Below are positions 33,571-42,008 of a stretch of DNA of 64,000 nt, piece by piece. Location: assembly GCA_041690255.1 (NCBI GenBank), contig JAWLHU010000006.1, forward strand, positions 124,001-188,000. The letters are read 5' to 3'. Made by a program: the position numbers and the translations under genes. How positions within the stretch are numbered: the first letter of the stretch is position 1; every line of letters starts with the position of its first letter. The notes under the pieces are model-generated. The model was not told the origin of the DNA. It saw only the letters and a program-made list of their open reading frames with translations, and did not search any database. This DNA is from JAWLHU01 sp041690255. GTDB taxonomy: Bacteria > Bacillota > Sulfobacillia > Symbiobacteriales > Symbiobacteriaceae.

Positions 33571-34140
33571 ATGCCCGATGATCCGATCCGTGACCAGGTT
33601 CCTGGCGACGCCCAGCGAGAGCGGGAGAGCGACTCCGTCTTCCCGGCCCAGCCAACCCCGGCCCAGCCCCCCGCACCCGCTCCCGGCGAGCCTGTCCTGA
33701 ACATCAACAGCAACGAACCCCTCGAATCTCACAACGCATACGGAGATGGTGGCTGGCTGTTTTCGCCCGGCCGGTTCGAACTCTTCGCCGCCGGCTACCG
33801 TGCCCTGACCGAGATAGCCAGCCCGGAGCACCTGCGGGACGGCCGGCTACGGCGGGTCCGGCTGGGCGGCTACAAGGGAGACCCCCGGGTCTACATCTGG
33901 ACGACGCACCCCCTTGACCTGGACGGGATCGAGATCAAGAGCCTGAAGACCCAGCCGACGATCAACATGACCCGCTTTCTGAGGAGCATCAAGCAGCGAC
34001 GGGAGCGACGCCTGGCCGAGCGCTTCGACCTGGTCGAGGCCGACGCCGATGCCCCTCATAAGCCGGCCCTCATGATGGTCCTGACCAAGCCGCAGGGGCG
34101 CAAGTACTTCAAGACTTACTATCCCAAGAAGAAGAGCTAG
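33571..34140 (+). CDS. Hypothetical protein with Pro-rich N-terminus and basic C-terminus
   Basis: 189 residues, no family recognised. Residues 1-45 are low complexity and Pro/Ala/Glu-rich (FPAQPTPAQPPAPAPGEP). The rest is a mixed alpha/beta region (FSPGRFELFAAGYRALTEIA, RRVRLGGYKGDPRVYIWTTH) and it ends with a basic tail (KYFKTYYPKKKS). No signal peptide or membrane segment. ATG at 33571 follows GGGAGT. It is placed between the signalling genes and the Hpt gene, convergent with the latter across a hairpin. A role in the relay is possible only by position. Confidence 0.6.
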   Translation: MPDDPIRDQVPGDAQRERESDSVFPAQPTPAQPPAPAPGEPVLNINSNEPLESHNAYGDGGWLFSPGRFELFAAGYRALTEIASPEHLRDGRLRRVRLGGYKGDPRVYIWTTHPLDLDGIEIKSLKTQPTINMTRFLRSIKQRRERRLAERFDLVEADADAPHKPALMMVLTKPQGRKYFKTYYPKKKS

Positions 34141-34154
34141 ACCATACGGAAGAG

Positions 34155-34189
34155 CAGAGCCCCACCGGACTGTCCGGTGGGGGCTCTGT
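34155..34189. terminator. Bidirectional terminator
   Basis: CAGAGCCCC-ACCGGA / TCCGGT-GGGGGCTCTG hairpin followed by TTT, between two convergent stop codons. Confidence 0.85.
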
Positions 34190-34192
34190 TTC

Positions 34193-34519
34193 TCACATAC
34201 CACTTTTGGCGACCGCTTCATCCATCTGCTGGACCACCTGCTCCACGAGGGTGGCGATCTGCTGGTCGTCCCGCTCCATCTCCCCATCGATCACGAGGAT
34301 GATCGTATCCTCCGCAACACCCGAGGCCCGGGAGAGTTCGTGAAAGCCGTAGAAGCCACCGGAACCCCTCAGTTTGTGAATCTCCTGGCGCAACTGCACC
34401 AGGTCGACCTCGCCGCCCTCACGCAGCCGCACGGCGTGCTCATACAAGTGGGCCCGGCGCTCCAGGGCGCCCTGAAGGTACTCGCGACGCAGGGCCTGAA
34501 ACTCTGGTGTGTCGTACAT
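34193..34519 (-). CDS. Histidine phosphotransfer (Hpt) domain protein
   Basis: 108 residues from ATG 34519. Four-helix Hpt domain with the phosphoaccepting H48 in the motif HKLRGSGGFYGF, the standard H-K-L/x-R/K-G-S-G signature, and flanking acidic helices. It would carry a phosphate between a hybrid kinase and a receiver, and a hybrid kinase is 0.9 kb away, on the opposite strand. The start is uncertain: no good ribosome site is close to this ATG, and an open frame runs upstream to 34603 (TTG) through a region that also contains AAAGGAGGGACGGGAGAGG. Confidence 0.8.
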   Translation of the reverse strand: MYDTPEFQALRREYLQGALERRAHLYEHAVRLREGGEVDLVQLRQEIHKLRGSGGFYGFHELSRASGVAEDTIILVIDGEMERDDQQIATLVEQVVQQMDEAVAKSGM

Positions 34520-34712
34520 GGGTGGTCGACCGGGAGAGGCTCCCCTGTCCTCTCCCGTCCCTCCTTTCGTTGCAAGCGGGACATGCGGCGCTGTAGACAG
34601 CAACGGCTACCTATTCAGTCCGGCTCATGAAAACTCCTGCTGAGGCCTGTGCGAAGAATCACAGCGTCACAATCGTTGCTGTGGTATGCTTCAGCAAAGG
34701 GGGGATCCACTC

Positions 34713-35510
34713 ATGATCATGCGGCCAGGGCGACCACCCTTGCCCCGGGAACACGGCGCCTGGGCGATGCTGGTGACGCCGCCGCTCGCCGGCATGCTCG
34801 CCCTCGGCCCCGAGGGGCTGAGCCTGGGCCTGCCAACCATGGCAGGCTGGTTCCTTGCGTACACCGCACGGGGCCCGGTGGAGGTCCTGGCCGGCCGGGG
34901 CGCCTCGGGTCGGGCCGGCATGGCGCAGGCAGAGCCGGCCGTAGCCCGGTTCTGGCTGCTCCTCCTCGCCCTTCTCAGCGCCGCCTGCCTCCTGCCAGTC
35001 GCCCTGCAACGGCCCGCCACCCTGATGCTCCTGACAGGCGCCGCCCTAATCCTGGGCGCCGTCTACTGGCTGGCGGCGCACGGCGAGACCCGCTCCCTGC
35101 CCGCCGGGCTGCTGGCGGTGGCGGGGCTGACCGCCGGCGGGCCGCTCTACTACCTGGCCGCCACTGGCTCTGTCGGACCGGACGGATGGGCCCTGGCCTA
35201 CGGCTGCTTCGCCTTCTTCGGCGGCTCGGTCTTCCGGGTGAAGGCGCTGGCCCGGGAGCGACGCTCCGCCCGCTTCCGCTGGCTCTCGGTTGCCATCCAC
35301 GCGGCCCTCGCCCTGGGGGCGCTCCCCGTGGCCGGACCGCTGCTGGCCCTCAGCCTCACCCCATCCACCCTGTGGGCGCTCCATGGTGCCCTGCGCGGCG
35401 GGCACGGGCCAGCCGCCAACCTGGGCGCCGTCGGCAAGGCAGAGATCTGGCAGACGATCCTCTTTGCTCTTCTGCTTATCATATCCCTCCGAGTGACCAA
35501 AGGCATGTGA
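34713..35510 (+). CDS. YwiC-like membrane protein
   Basis: 265 residues and about eight membrane segments. The opening PLPREHGAWAMLVTPPLAG (PREHGAW motif) is typical of the YwiC-like family of Firmicutes, which has no known function. Hydrophobic helices include LLLLALLSAACLLPVAL and LALGALPVAGPLLALSLTP. The presence of conserved charged residues inside the helices (Arg-Glu-His near the start) suggests a transporter or enzyme rather than a structural protein. ATG at 34713 follows AAAGGGGGG. A hairpin with a T-run follows the stop. Confidence 0.85.
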   Translation: MIMRPGRPPLPREHGAWAMLVTPPLAGMLALGPEGLSLGLPTMAGWFLAYTARGPVEVLAGRGASGRAGMAQAEPAVARFWLLLLALLSAACLLPVALQRPATLMLLTGAALILGAVYWLAAHGETRSLPAGLLAVAGLTAGGPLYYLAATGSVGPDGWALAYGCFAFFGGSVFRVKALARERRSARFRWLSVAIHAALALGALPVAGPLLALSLTPSTLWALHGALRGGHGPAANLGAVGKAEIWQTILFALLLIISLRVTKGM

Positions 35511-35516
35511 TCCATG

Positions 35517-35557
35517 AACACCTCTACGGGCAGACTTACCCTGTGGAGGTGTTTTTG
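35517..35557 (+). terminator. Hairpin that contains the ribosome site of the MFS gene
   Basis: AACACCTC (35517-35524) pairs with GAGGTGTT (35546-35553), and the inner ACGGG/CCTGT may extend it; TTTTT follows. It looks like the terminator of the YwiC-like gene. Its 3' arm GGAGGTG is also the ribosome site of the next gene, so when read through it could hide that site. Confidence 0.55.
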
Positions 35558-35561
35558 ATTG

Positions 35562-36851
35562 ATGCGCGCCCTCGCGGGGGTTCTGCGGTTGGGTCGGGCC
35601 ATGAATACACTCTTGTTGGGTATCTTCCTCTTCCATGCCGGATGGTACCTGATCCTCCCCTTCTTCGCCATCCTCTTCACGACACGCCGGGGGCTGTCGC
35701 CGGCGGAGGCGGGCCTCCTGCTGGCCACCCAGTCTTTCATGCTCCTGGCCGGCAGCCTGGTGGGCGGTTGGCTGGGGGACCGGCTCGGGCTCCGCACGGC
35801 CATGATGGCCGGACTGCTGGCCCGGGGCACCGGGCTGGGACTGCTCGGTCTCGTCGCAGGGCTGCCCGCCCTCCTGCTGGCCATCTCCATAGCGGGGGTA
35901 GGCGGTGGACTCTACGGCCCCACCGCCAAGGCGGGAATCGCTGCCCTGGGCGTGGGCGCTGAGCGGACCACCGCCTTCGCCGCCCGGGGGATCGCGGCTA
36001 ACGTAGGTACATCGCTGGGGCCGCTGCTGGGCGGGCTGCTGATCAGGGGCTCCATGCCCCTGCTCTTCGGGGTCTCGGCGGCGCTCCACTTCGGCCTGGC
36101 GCTGGTTACGCTCCTCTTCTACCGCGAGAAGCATCCGGTGGATGCAGCCCCGAAAAGCCCCTGGTGGAGTGTCCTGACCGATCGGGCCTACGTCCGGTTC
36201 AGCCTGGTGACCGTCCTGGCCTGGGCGCTCTTCGCCCAACTGGCGATCGCTGTGCCGCTCTACGCCAAGTCAGTCCTCGGCCTGGAGTCGTCTATCGGGC
36301 TGCTCTGGACCGCCACCAGCCTGACCGTGATCCTCTTTCAACTGAGCGTTACCCGGTTCGCCACCAGCCGCTTCCGCCCCATGACCAGCATGGCGCTGGG
36401 GGCGCTGCTCCTGGGCGGTGGGCTCGGCCTGGTCAGCTTTGTCCGCGGCTTCCCCGGCCTCCTGCTGGCGGTCCTGCTCTTCATTCTGGGCGAGATGCTC
36501 CTCATGCCCACCGCCGATGCAGCCGTCTCGCAGTTTGCCGACGAGGGCGCCCTCGCCTCCTACTTTGGCATCGCCACCCTGACTTGGGGGCTGGGCGAGG
36601 GGCTGGGCAATCTGTCGGGCGGCCTCCTGCTCCAGTACTCCCTCGCCAACCGGCTCTACTGGCTTCCCTGGGCCATCTACGCCGCCTTTGGCCTGGCGAC
36701 CGGCGGCCTCTACTGGCTGCTGGGTAGGGCCTCCCCGAACAGGCAGCCCGCGGAGGCCACCCGGATCCAGATCTACCGGCCCGGTCAGCCCTCTGCAGCG
36801 GAGGGGCGGATCGAGGTGGGAGGAAGCCCCTCCTGGCAGGAAGAGGAGTAA
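35562..36851 (+). CDS. MFS transporter
   Basis: 429 residues with ~12 membrane segments, a major facilitator transporter. The loop between helices 2 and 3 shows GGWLGDRLGLRTAM, the G-x3-D-R-x-G-R/K motif of the family. The N- and C-terminal halves are each six helices with a charged central loop (FYREKHPVDAAPKSP), and the C-terminus is a ~45-residue hydrophilic tail. The substrate is not deducible; drug/small-molecule efflux is the usual guess. ATG at 35562 is ten bases after GGAGGTG. It follows the YwiC-like gene in the same direction. Confidence 0.88.
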   Translation: MRALAGVLRLGRAMNTLLLGIFLFHAGWYLILPFFAILFTTRRGLSPAEAGLLLATQSFMLLAGSLVGGWLGDRLGLRTAMMAGLLARGTGLGLLGLVAGLPALLLAISIAGVGGGLYGPTAKAGIAALGVGAERTTAFAARGIAANVGTSLGPLLGGLLIRGSMPLLFGVSAALHFGLALVTLLFYREKHPVDAAPKSPWWSVLTDRAYVRFSLVTVLAWALFAQLAIAVPLYAKSVLGLESSIGLLWTATSLTVILFQLSVTRFATSRFRPMTSMALGALLLGGGLGLVSFVRGFPGLLLAVLLFILGEMLLMPTADAAVSQFADEGALASYFGIATLTWGLGEGLGNLSGGLLLQYSLANRLYWLPWAIYAAFGLATGGLYWLLGRASPNRQPAEATRIQIYRPGQPSAAEGRIEVGGSPSWQEEE

Positions 36852-36915
36852 CCAGGGGCGAAGTCTGACGTCGCGGACCTGGCCGTGAGCCGGGTCTGCA
36901 AGGAGGAGACCAGTC

Positions 36916-38538
36916 TTGTCGGAGCTTGATCTGGAGATCGCACAGCTCTTTTTGGCCGGCCTGTCGGGGACAGCGCTCACCGACGAGTGGCGGGAGAGCC
37001 TGCAGCAGTTCCCCTTCGGCGGTGTCCATCTCGCGGACTGGAACCTGCAGGGGCCGGAGCAGACTGCGGCCCTGATCGCCGACATCCGCCAGGCAATCCG
37101 GGATCGGGGCGTGACCGATCTCCCCTTGCTGTCGCTGGACCATGAGGGTGGGAACCTCACGCCGCTGCGCCACGGCGAGGCGACCAACCTGCCCTCCGCC
37201 ATGGCACTGGGCGCCACACGCGACGCCCGCAGCGTGCGGGAGATCGGCCGGATCATGGGCCGGGAGCTCGCCGCCCTGGGGTTCAACCTGAACTGGTCCC
37301 CGGTCCTCGATGTCAACTGCAACGCCCGCAACCCTGTGATCGGCATCCGCTCCTTTGGCGATCAGCCCCGCACCGTCGTGGAGTTGGGCCTCGCCCTCAT
37401 GGACGGCATCCAGGAGGAGGGGGTGGCGGCCACCGCCAAGCACTTCCCCGGCCACGGCGACACCCAGGTCGACTCCCACTACGGCCTGGCGGTCCTGCCG
37501 GATGACCTGGCCCGGCTGGAGTCGATCCACCTGCTCCCATTCGGGGCGGCGGCGGCAGCCGGGGTGGATGCGATCATGACCGCCCACATCCTCCTGCCCG
37601 CCCTTGCGGGGAGCCCGGTGGACCCCGACGGGCAGTACGCACATCTGCCGGCCACCATCAACCCGGCGATTCTGGACCGGCTTCTCCGGCGCCATCTCGG
37701 TTTCGATGGTGTCATTGTGACCGACGCGCTCGAGATGTGGGGGATTCAGGGGCAGTGGGATATCGCCGAGGCAGCGGTGCTTGCGATTGAGGCCGGAGCC
37801 GACATCCCCCTGATCCTCTTCGATCACGAGGCGCGCGAGCGGGCCTTTGTGGCCGTTCGCGAGGCGGTCCTGAGCGGTCGGATCAGCCGGGAGCGGCTCG
37901 CCCAGTCGGTGGCGCGGGTGCGGGCACTCCGGGAGCGGATCGCTGCCCGCCAGGCCGGCATTGGCGTCTCCGAGCAGTTCAATCCCGCCGCCTACCAGGC
38001 CATGCTGAGAGAGCATGCCGAGGTGGTCGCAGGAGTGGCCCGGCAGGCGATCTGCGTCGATAATGAGCGAGATGAGGTCGAGCCTCTTCCCAGCGGGGGC
38101 AGGATCCTGGTGATCACGCCCGTGCAGGAGAACCTGACCCCGGCCGATACGACCGGCGGGCAGCCGGTGCTTCTGGCGGCGGAACTGGAGCGGCTGGGCT
38201 ATGTGACAGAGGCGATCACGCCGAGCCTGGAGGTGGCGCCGGGCGAGCGGGAGGCGATCCTGACCGCCGCTGTCGGGGCCTTCGACCGGGTGATTCTCGG
38301 GACGATCAACGCCTGGCGGTTCCCCGGTCAGGTCGAGCTGCTGAATGAACTGGCCGCCATGGATCTGCCGCTGACGGTCATCGCCTTGCGCGACCCCTAC
38401 GACCTCGCCCTCTTCCCGGAGCGGGTGACACGGCTTGCCTCCTGCTCCACGGAGCCGGTGATCATGCGGGCGCTGGCCGAGGTGCTGGCCGGACAGGTCA
38501 AGGCGACCGGGAAGCTGCCGGTCCAGTTGGAGGGGTAG
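36916..38538 (+). CDS. nagZ: GH3 beta-N-acetylhexosaminidase (NagZ-like)
   Basis: 540 residues. The GH3 core carries KHFPGHGDTQVDSHYGL (the conserved H-x2-G-H-G-D-x3-D-S-H of NagZ-type enzymes, with the catalytic His-Asp dyad) and VIVTDALEMWG, which contains the nucleophile Asp. These enzymes cut N-acetylglucosamine from peptidoglycan fragments. After the barrel the chain continues for ~200 residues as the second GH3-like alpha/beta domain (RILVITPVQENLTP). No signal peptide, so cytoplasmic recycling is likely. TTG at 36916 follows CAAGGAGGAG. It follows the MFS gene, which could import cell-wall fragments (inference from position). Confidence 0.9.
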   Translation: MSELDLEIAQLFLAGLSGTALTDEWRESLQQFPFGGVHLADWNLQGPEQTAALIADIRQAIRDRGVTDLPLLSLDHEGGNLTPLRHGEATNLPSAMALGATRDARSVREIGRIMGRELAALGFNLNWSPVLDVNCNARNPVIGIRSFGDQPRTVVELGLALMDGIQEEGVAATAKHFPGHGDTQVDSHYGLAVLPDDLARLESIHLLPFGAAAAAGVDAIMTAHILLPALAGSPVDPDGQYAHLPATINPAILDRLLRRHLGFDGVIVTDALEMWGIQGQWDIAEAAVLAIEAGADIPLILFDHEARERAFVAVREAVLSGRISRERLAQSVARVRALRERIAARQAGIGVSEQFNPAAYQAMLREHAEVVAGVARQAICVDNERDEVEPLPSGGRILVITPVQENLTPADTTGGQPVLLAAELERLGYVTEAITPSLEVAPGEREAILTAAVGAFDRVILGTINAWRFPGQVELLNELAAMDLPLTVIALRDPYDLALFPERVTRLASCSTEPVIMRALAEVLAGQVKATGKLPVQLEG

Positions 38539-38640
38539 CGGCCCGTACCCATGGCGGTCGCTCTGGTCGTCTGAAAGGGGAGGGGAGTAGTGCGAAAGTA
38601 CTACATCACCCGAACCTGCCGATAAGGAGGAGCGATCCCC

Positions 38641-39066
38641 GTGGATATTCACATGTTCATGCCCAACTTCCAGGCGATGCGCGATGAGCTGACCCGTGTC
38701 GGTTTTGTGGAGTTGAAGAGCCCCGAGGCCGTAAATGAGACCCTGCCCAACGCCAAGGGTGTCACCCTGCTGGCGATCAACTCGGTCTGCGGCTGTGCCG
38801 GCGGCATTGCCCGCCCCGGCGTGTCCATGGCGCTGCAGCAGGGCGTGAAGCCGGACAACCTCTACACCGTCTTTGCCGGTCAGGATAAGGAGGCGACGGC
38901 TACGGCCCGAGCCCTCTTCGCCGAGTACCCGCCCTCATCCCCATCGTTCGCTGTCTTCAAGGATGGCAGGGTGGTCACCATGATCCACCGGCATCAGATT
39001 GAGGGCTCTTCGCCACAGGCGGTCGCCGCCCGGGTGGCCGATGCGATCAAGCAGGCACAGGGCTAG
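38641..39066 (+). CDS. Bacilliredoxin (BrxA/BrxB family, YphP/YqiW-like)
   Basis: 141 residues. Thioredoxin-like fold with the C-G-C motif C50-G51-C52 in INSVCGCAGGIARP, the hallmark of bacilliredoxins that remove bacillithiol from protein mixed disulfides. It also has YPPSSPSFAVF and HRHQIEGSSPQAVA, both typical of the family. Bacillithiol itself cannot be shown from the window, and no bsh genes are present. GTG at 38641 follows AAGGAGGAG. The next gene encodes a pentapeptide-repeat protein, 62 bases downstream. Confidence 0.93.
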   Translation: MDIHMFMPNFQAMRDELTRVGFVELKSPEAVNETLPNAKGVTLLAINSVCGCAGGIARPGVSMALQQGVKPDNLYTVFAGQDKEATATARALFAEYPPSSPSFAVFKDGRVVTMIHRHQIEGSSPQAVAARVADAIKQAQG

Positions 39067-39128
39067 GCAGCAAGTCGGACGGCGGGGTCTTCCTGCCGTC
39101 CGTTCCCAATGAAGGAGATGCAGTCAGC

Positions 39129-39749
39129 GTGAACTACGTAGGTGCCCTGTTGGAGGATCTGGAGTTCATCGAGGAGAGCTTTGAGCAGGTTTCCTTTGAA
39201 GATGCGCAGATTCGCCGGTGTCGATTCATCCGCTGTAGCTTCCGGGGCGCCCGCCTCCCCGACTCGCACAGCATCGGCTCGCTCTTTGAGGGATGCGACT
39301 TCACCGGGGCCAACCTGGCGGGCTCCCGGCACGAGCGCTCCAGCTTCGCCAACAGCCGCTTCACCTACGGGCACCTCTTCTCCGCACAGTTCCATGAGTG
39401 CAAGATGACCGGCGCCACCTTTGAGGAGGCCGGTCTTGCCGGCTTTACCCTGGTGGGCGGCGACTGGAGTTACGTCAACCTGCGCGGCCACTCGCTGAAG
39501 GGGCAGGACCTGCGGGGGGTGAAGTTCGCCGAGGCGGACCTCTACGGGTGCAACCTGGAGAAGGCCGACCTCCGGAACGCTGACCTTTCCCGCGCCCAAT
39601 TGAGCCAGGTGAAGCTGGCCGGCGCCGACCTGCGGGGCGCCAGGACGGAGGGGCTGGATTGGAAGGGGCTGGATATGCGCAAGGTCAAGATCGACATCGA
39701 GCAGGCAGTTCTACTGGCGCGATCGTACGGAGCGATGGTGCTCGGGTAG
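39129..39749 (+). CDS. Pentapeptide-repeat protein
   Basis: 206 residues of tandem A(D/N)LXX-like units: GANLAGS, SLKGQDLRGVKFAEADLYGC, EKADLRNADLSRAQLSQVKL and AGADLRGARTEG. Repeats cover most of the chain and would form a four-sided right-handed helix. The N-terminal ~50 residues are less regular. Some such proteins mimic DNA and protect gyrase, others have unknown roles. GTG at 39129 follows GAAGGAGA. It is in the same direction as the bacilliredoxin gene. Confidence 0.85.
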   Translation: MNYVGALLEDLEFIEESFEQVSFEDAQIRRCRFIRCSFRGARLPDSHSIGSLFEGCDFTGANLAGSRHERSSFANSRFTYGHLFSAQFHECKMTGATFEEAGLAGFTLVGGDWSYVNLRGHSLKGQDLRGVKFAEADLYGCNLEKADLRNADLSRAQLSQVKLAGADLRGARTEGLDWKGLDMRKVKIDIEQAVLLARSYGAMVLG

Positions 39750-39807
39750 GAGTTTTCCCTTCGCTTGGCGAATGAATCGGCATCTTCTGCCAGGAGGCAA
39801 GAGCCCA

Positions 39808-40731
39808 TTGCAGCACTTCTACAACACCCAACGCTACGAGCACCTGGCCGCCTTGCTCCGGGAGGGTGCAACGGTGGAGGCAGGCAAGTGGATCGAGCAG
39901 GCGATCGCTGAGACGGAGGGCCGGGAGCTGGCCTTCTGGTACGTAATTAGGACCGGCAGGCAACTGGACCTGCCGGTGCCGAATGTCAATCAAATCATGG
40001 CCGATATTTACGCAGCCCTCGCCATGGCACCGGACGACCCGGAGACCGAGGAAGGGGTCAGTCTCGCGCTCCTCTCCCTCGCCGTCCGGACCGAGCGACT
40101 GGAGGAGCCGGCCCGTTGGATCGCCTACTTGCGGCGGGTGCGACGCACGTCGCCCGAGCCCTTCCTCATCGATTTTAACCTCGGGGTGATCCAGTGGCGC
40201 CGCATGCGCCCCGCGGCGGCTGTACGCCATTTCACCCGCGCCCTGAACGGCATGGGCGCCTGGCCGGAGGAGCGCATGCAGTACAACCGCGGTCGGTATT
40301 TTTCCGGTCACTGTTACCGGGCGCTTACCCTGCTGGAGACCGGTCACCTGGCAGAGGCCGAGCGGGATGTGGAGACGGCAGTAGCGCTCTTCGACTCCAT
40401 TCGCAACGTCCAGGTGACCGACCTGTTTCTGATCCTGGCCCGGGCCTCTCTGGCCTTACATAAGGGGGAGTTACAGGAGGCCAGGCGGCACCTGCAAATG
40501 GTCCACGCCGGGGGAAAGCATAGCCGTTACTACTCCGCCTCGTACCCCCTGCGGATCGAGGTCGATCTGGTTGCGGCGCGCATCGCTCAGGCGGAGGGGA
40601 ACGCCGCCGCCTTCGATCACTTCTGGGGGCGCGCCCTGGCCACCGCCCATGAGCAGGACCTGGTCGTTACCGCCCGGCGCCTGCTTGCGGTACGTGAAGG
40701 GGGAAGCCGTCGTGTCAAAGCGCCGCGATAA
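39808..40731 (+). CDS. TPR-like helical protein, unknown function
   Basis: 307 residues, almost fully helical with Ala/Leu-rich helix pairs such as RALTLLETGHLAEAERDVET and LILARASLALHKGELQEA, as in TPR repeats. The TPR signature is degenerate. No enzymatic motif. TTG at 39808 has AGGAGG at the right distance; an ATG at 39772 would have no ribosome site. It is 58 bases after the pentapeptide-repeat gene on the same strand, so the two may be one transcript. A hairpin follows its stop. Confidence 0.65.
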   Translation: MQHFYNTQRYEHLAALLREGATVEAGKWIEQAIAETEGRELAFWYVIRTGRQLDLPVPNVNQIMADIYAALAMAPDDPETEEGVSLALLSLAVRTERLEEPARWIAYLRRVRRTSPEPFLIDFNLGVIQWRRMRPAAAVRHFTRALNGMGAWPEERMQYNRGRYFSGHCYRALTLLETGHLAEAERDVETAVALFDSIRNVQVTDLFLILARASLALHKGELQEARRHLQMVHAGGKHSRYYSASYPLRIEVDLVAARIAQAEGNAAAFDHFWGRALATAHEQDLVVTARRLLAVREGGSRRVKAPR

Positions 40732-40737
40732 GCGAAG

Positions 40738-40758
40738 CGGGGAGCCGCTAGCTCCCCG
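40738..40758. terminator. Hairpin between convergent genes
   Basis: CGGGGAGC pairs with GCTCCCCG around a CGCTA loop. It has no T-run and lies between two converging stops. Confidence 0.45.
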
Positions 40759-40778
40759 GTAGGTCGGTCCCTCTTCCA

Positions 40779-41219
40779 CTAGGGCACGATCAGGATCGGG
40801 CAGGGCGTACCATGGAGTACGGCCTGACTCACGGAGCCAAGGAAGATCTCCTTCAGCGGGGAGAGCCCCCGCCGTCCCATGACGATCAGGTCGTAGGACC
40901 CCTGGCGGGCCTCTGTCAGGATCGCCTCGCCCGGCGCCCCCACCACATGGAGCGCCCGGATCCGGTCTGCGGGCAGCCCCAGTGCCTCAGCGGTCGTGTC
41001 CAGGACCTCCTGAACCCGGGTGTGCAGGTAGTCGTCCAGCTTGACCGGCAGGGTGAGCGGGGCGCCTGCAGCGGCCGCTGGATTGAGGACCTCCGGCAGG
41101 GGCACGATGTGCAGGATCGTGACATGGAGATCCGGGTCCTTCCGGGCCATGTCGCCCAGAATACGGGCCGCCCGCAGACTGTGGTCCGATGCGTCGGTGG
41201 CGAACAGTACCTTTTCCAT
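40779..41219 (-). CDS. Universal stress protein (UspA family)
   Basis: 146 residues. A single Usp domain: MEKVLFATDASDHSLRAARI at the start, DLIVMGRRGLSPLKEIFLGS near the end with the G-x2-G-x9-G-S nucleotide-binding motif (GRRGLSPLKEIFLGS) and VLHGTPCPILIV as the last strand. ATP-binding type. Expressed in stress or stationary phase in many bacteria, with a poorly defined molecular role. ATG at 41219 follows ATAGGAGGG; the frame extends to 41255 without ribosome site. It stands alone. Confidence 0.92.
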   Translation of the reverse strand: MEKVLFATDASDHSLRAARILGDMARKDPDLHVTILHIVPLPEVLNPAAAAGAPLTLPVKLDDYLHTRVQEVLDTTAEALGLPADRIRALHVVGAPGEAILTEARQGSYDLIVMGRRGLSPLKEIFLGSVSQAVLHGTPCPILIVP

Positions 41220-41314
41220 GGAAACCCTCCTATCGGGTGGAATCGTCCGCTCCATGCATTTCTACGTGATCGCGGGGGATTTCTCCTGCGGATTTGTCAG
41301 CCGACCCCATCTAC

Positions 41315-41342
41315 TTTACAGACGGACAGAACTTGGTAGAAT
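41315..41342 (+). promoter_or_regulatory. Promoter of the 41365 gene
   Basis: TTTACA (41315-41320), 16-base spacer, TAGAAT (41337-41342). The start of transcription would be ~41349, which rules out an ATG at 41341 as start of the next gene. Confidence 0.5.
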
Positions 41343-41364
41343 GGGGGAATGGAGGCGATATCTG

Positions 41365-41994
41365 TTGCGCCCCGAGATGGAGCAGAGCCTATATGTCGAG
41401 TTTGAGGAGTTGTTCGCCCTGCGGGAGCGGCTGCGCCCGGTCGCCGATCAGGTGCGGGCCCAACTGGTCGCCGCTGGTCTGAAGGAGCGGCTGGAGCCCG
41501 AGCTCTTCGATCAGGAACTGGAACTGCGTGGGACAGACGGCTCCAATCTAGTCATCCGGCTGGATGCCTACCGGCTGGAGGTGACCGGTTGCCGCCCCGG
41601 GGTGGCGATTCATCAGTTGGCCACCCTGATCCTCCTGGAGGCAGAGGTCTTTCGCCTGACCAGTGTGGAAGTGGGGTTCACATCGTCGCTGAAGGCCGGT
41701 TGGGAGCGGCGGCTCCGCCTCGTCGAGCAGGCCTTTATGCCGGTCGGGGAGCCCGGCGAGGAGACCATGCTGGACCGACGCATCAGCATGACCTGGGACT
41801 GGGGGACGGCGACGACCGGCTTCTCCTTCCACGCCATGGACACCGAGGACAGGGAGCTCTTCCTCAGCTTCAAGGCGCGGGAGGGCTATATGACTCTTCC
41901 CGAGCTGCAGGGTGGCGGATGGATCGACGAGCAGGCTCAGCGGTATGAGCAGTTGGTGGCCCGGTTCCTTGCGCAGTTGGGGTGGCAGAGCTAG
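41365..41994 (+). CDS. Hypothetical protein upstream of the PASTA transpeptidase
   Basis: 209 residues, soluble, acidic, no family recognised. Predicted elements alternate helix and strand (SLYVEFEELFALRERLRPV, then NLVIRLDAYRLEVTG, FRLTSVEVGF, ISMTWDWGTATTGFSFHAM). No signal peptide or membrane helix. TTG at 41365 is chosen because GGAGG lies seven bases upstream and because the likely promoter ends at 41342. Its stop is 14 bases before the transpeptidase start, so the two are co-transcribed; a link to cell-wall synthesis is possible. Confidence 0.65.
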   Translation: MRPEMEQSLYVEFEELFALRERLRPVADQVRAQLVAAGLKERLEPELFDQELELRGTDGSNLVIRLDAYRLEVTGCRPGVAIHQLATLILLEAEVFRLTSVEVGFTSSLKAGWERRLRLVEQAFMPVGEPGEETMLDRRISMTWDWGTATTGFSFHAMDTEDRELFLSFKAREGYMTLPELQGGGWIDEQAQRYEQLVARFLAQLGWQS

Positions 41995-42008
41995 AGGGGG
42001 TGGGGTGC

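Noticed and set aside
34649..35962. 437-residue plus-strand frame
   Set aside because: Out-of-frame shadow of the YwiC-like and MFS genes; Arg/Gly/Pro-rich product.
36502..38652. 716-residue open frame on the minus strand
   Set aside because: Antisense to MFS and GH3 genes.
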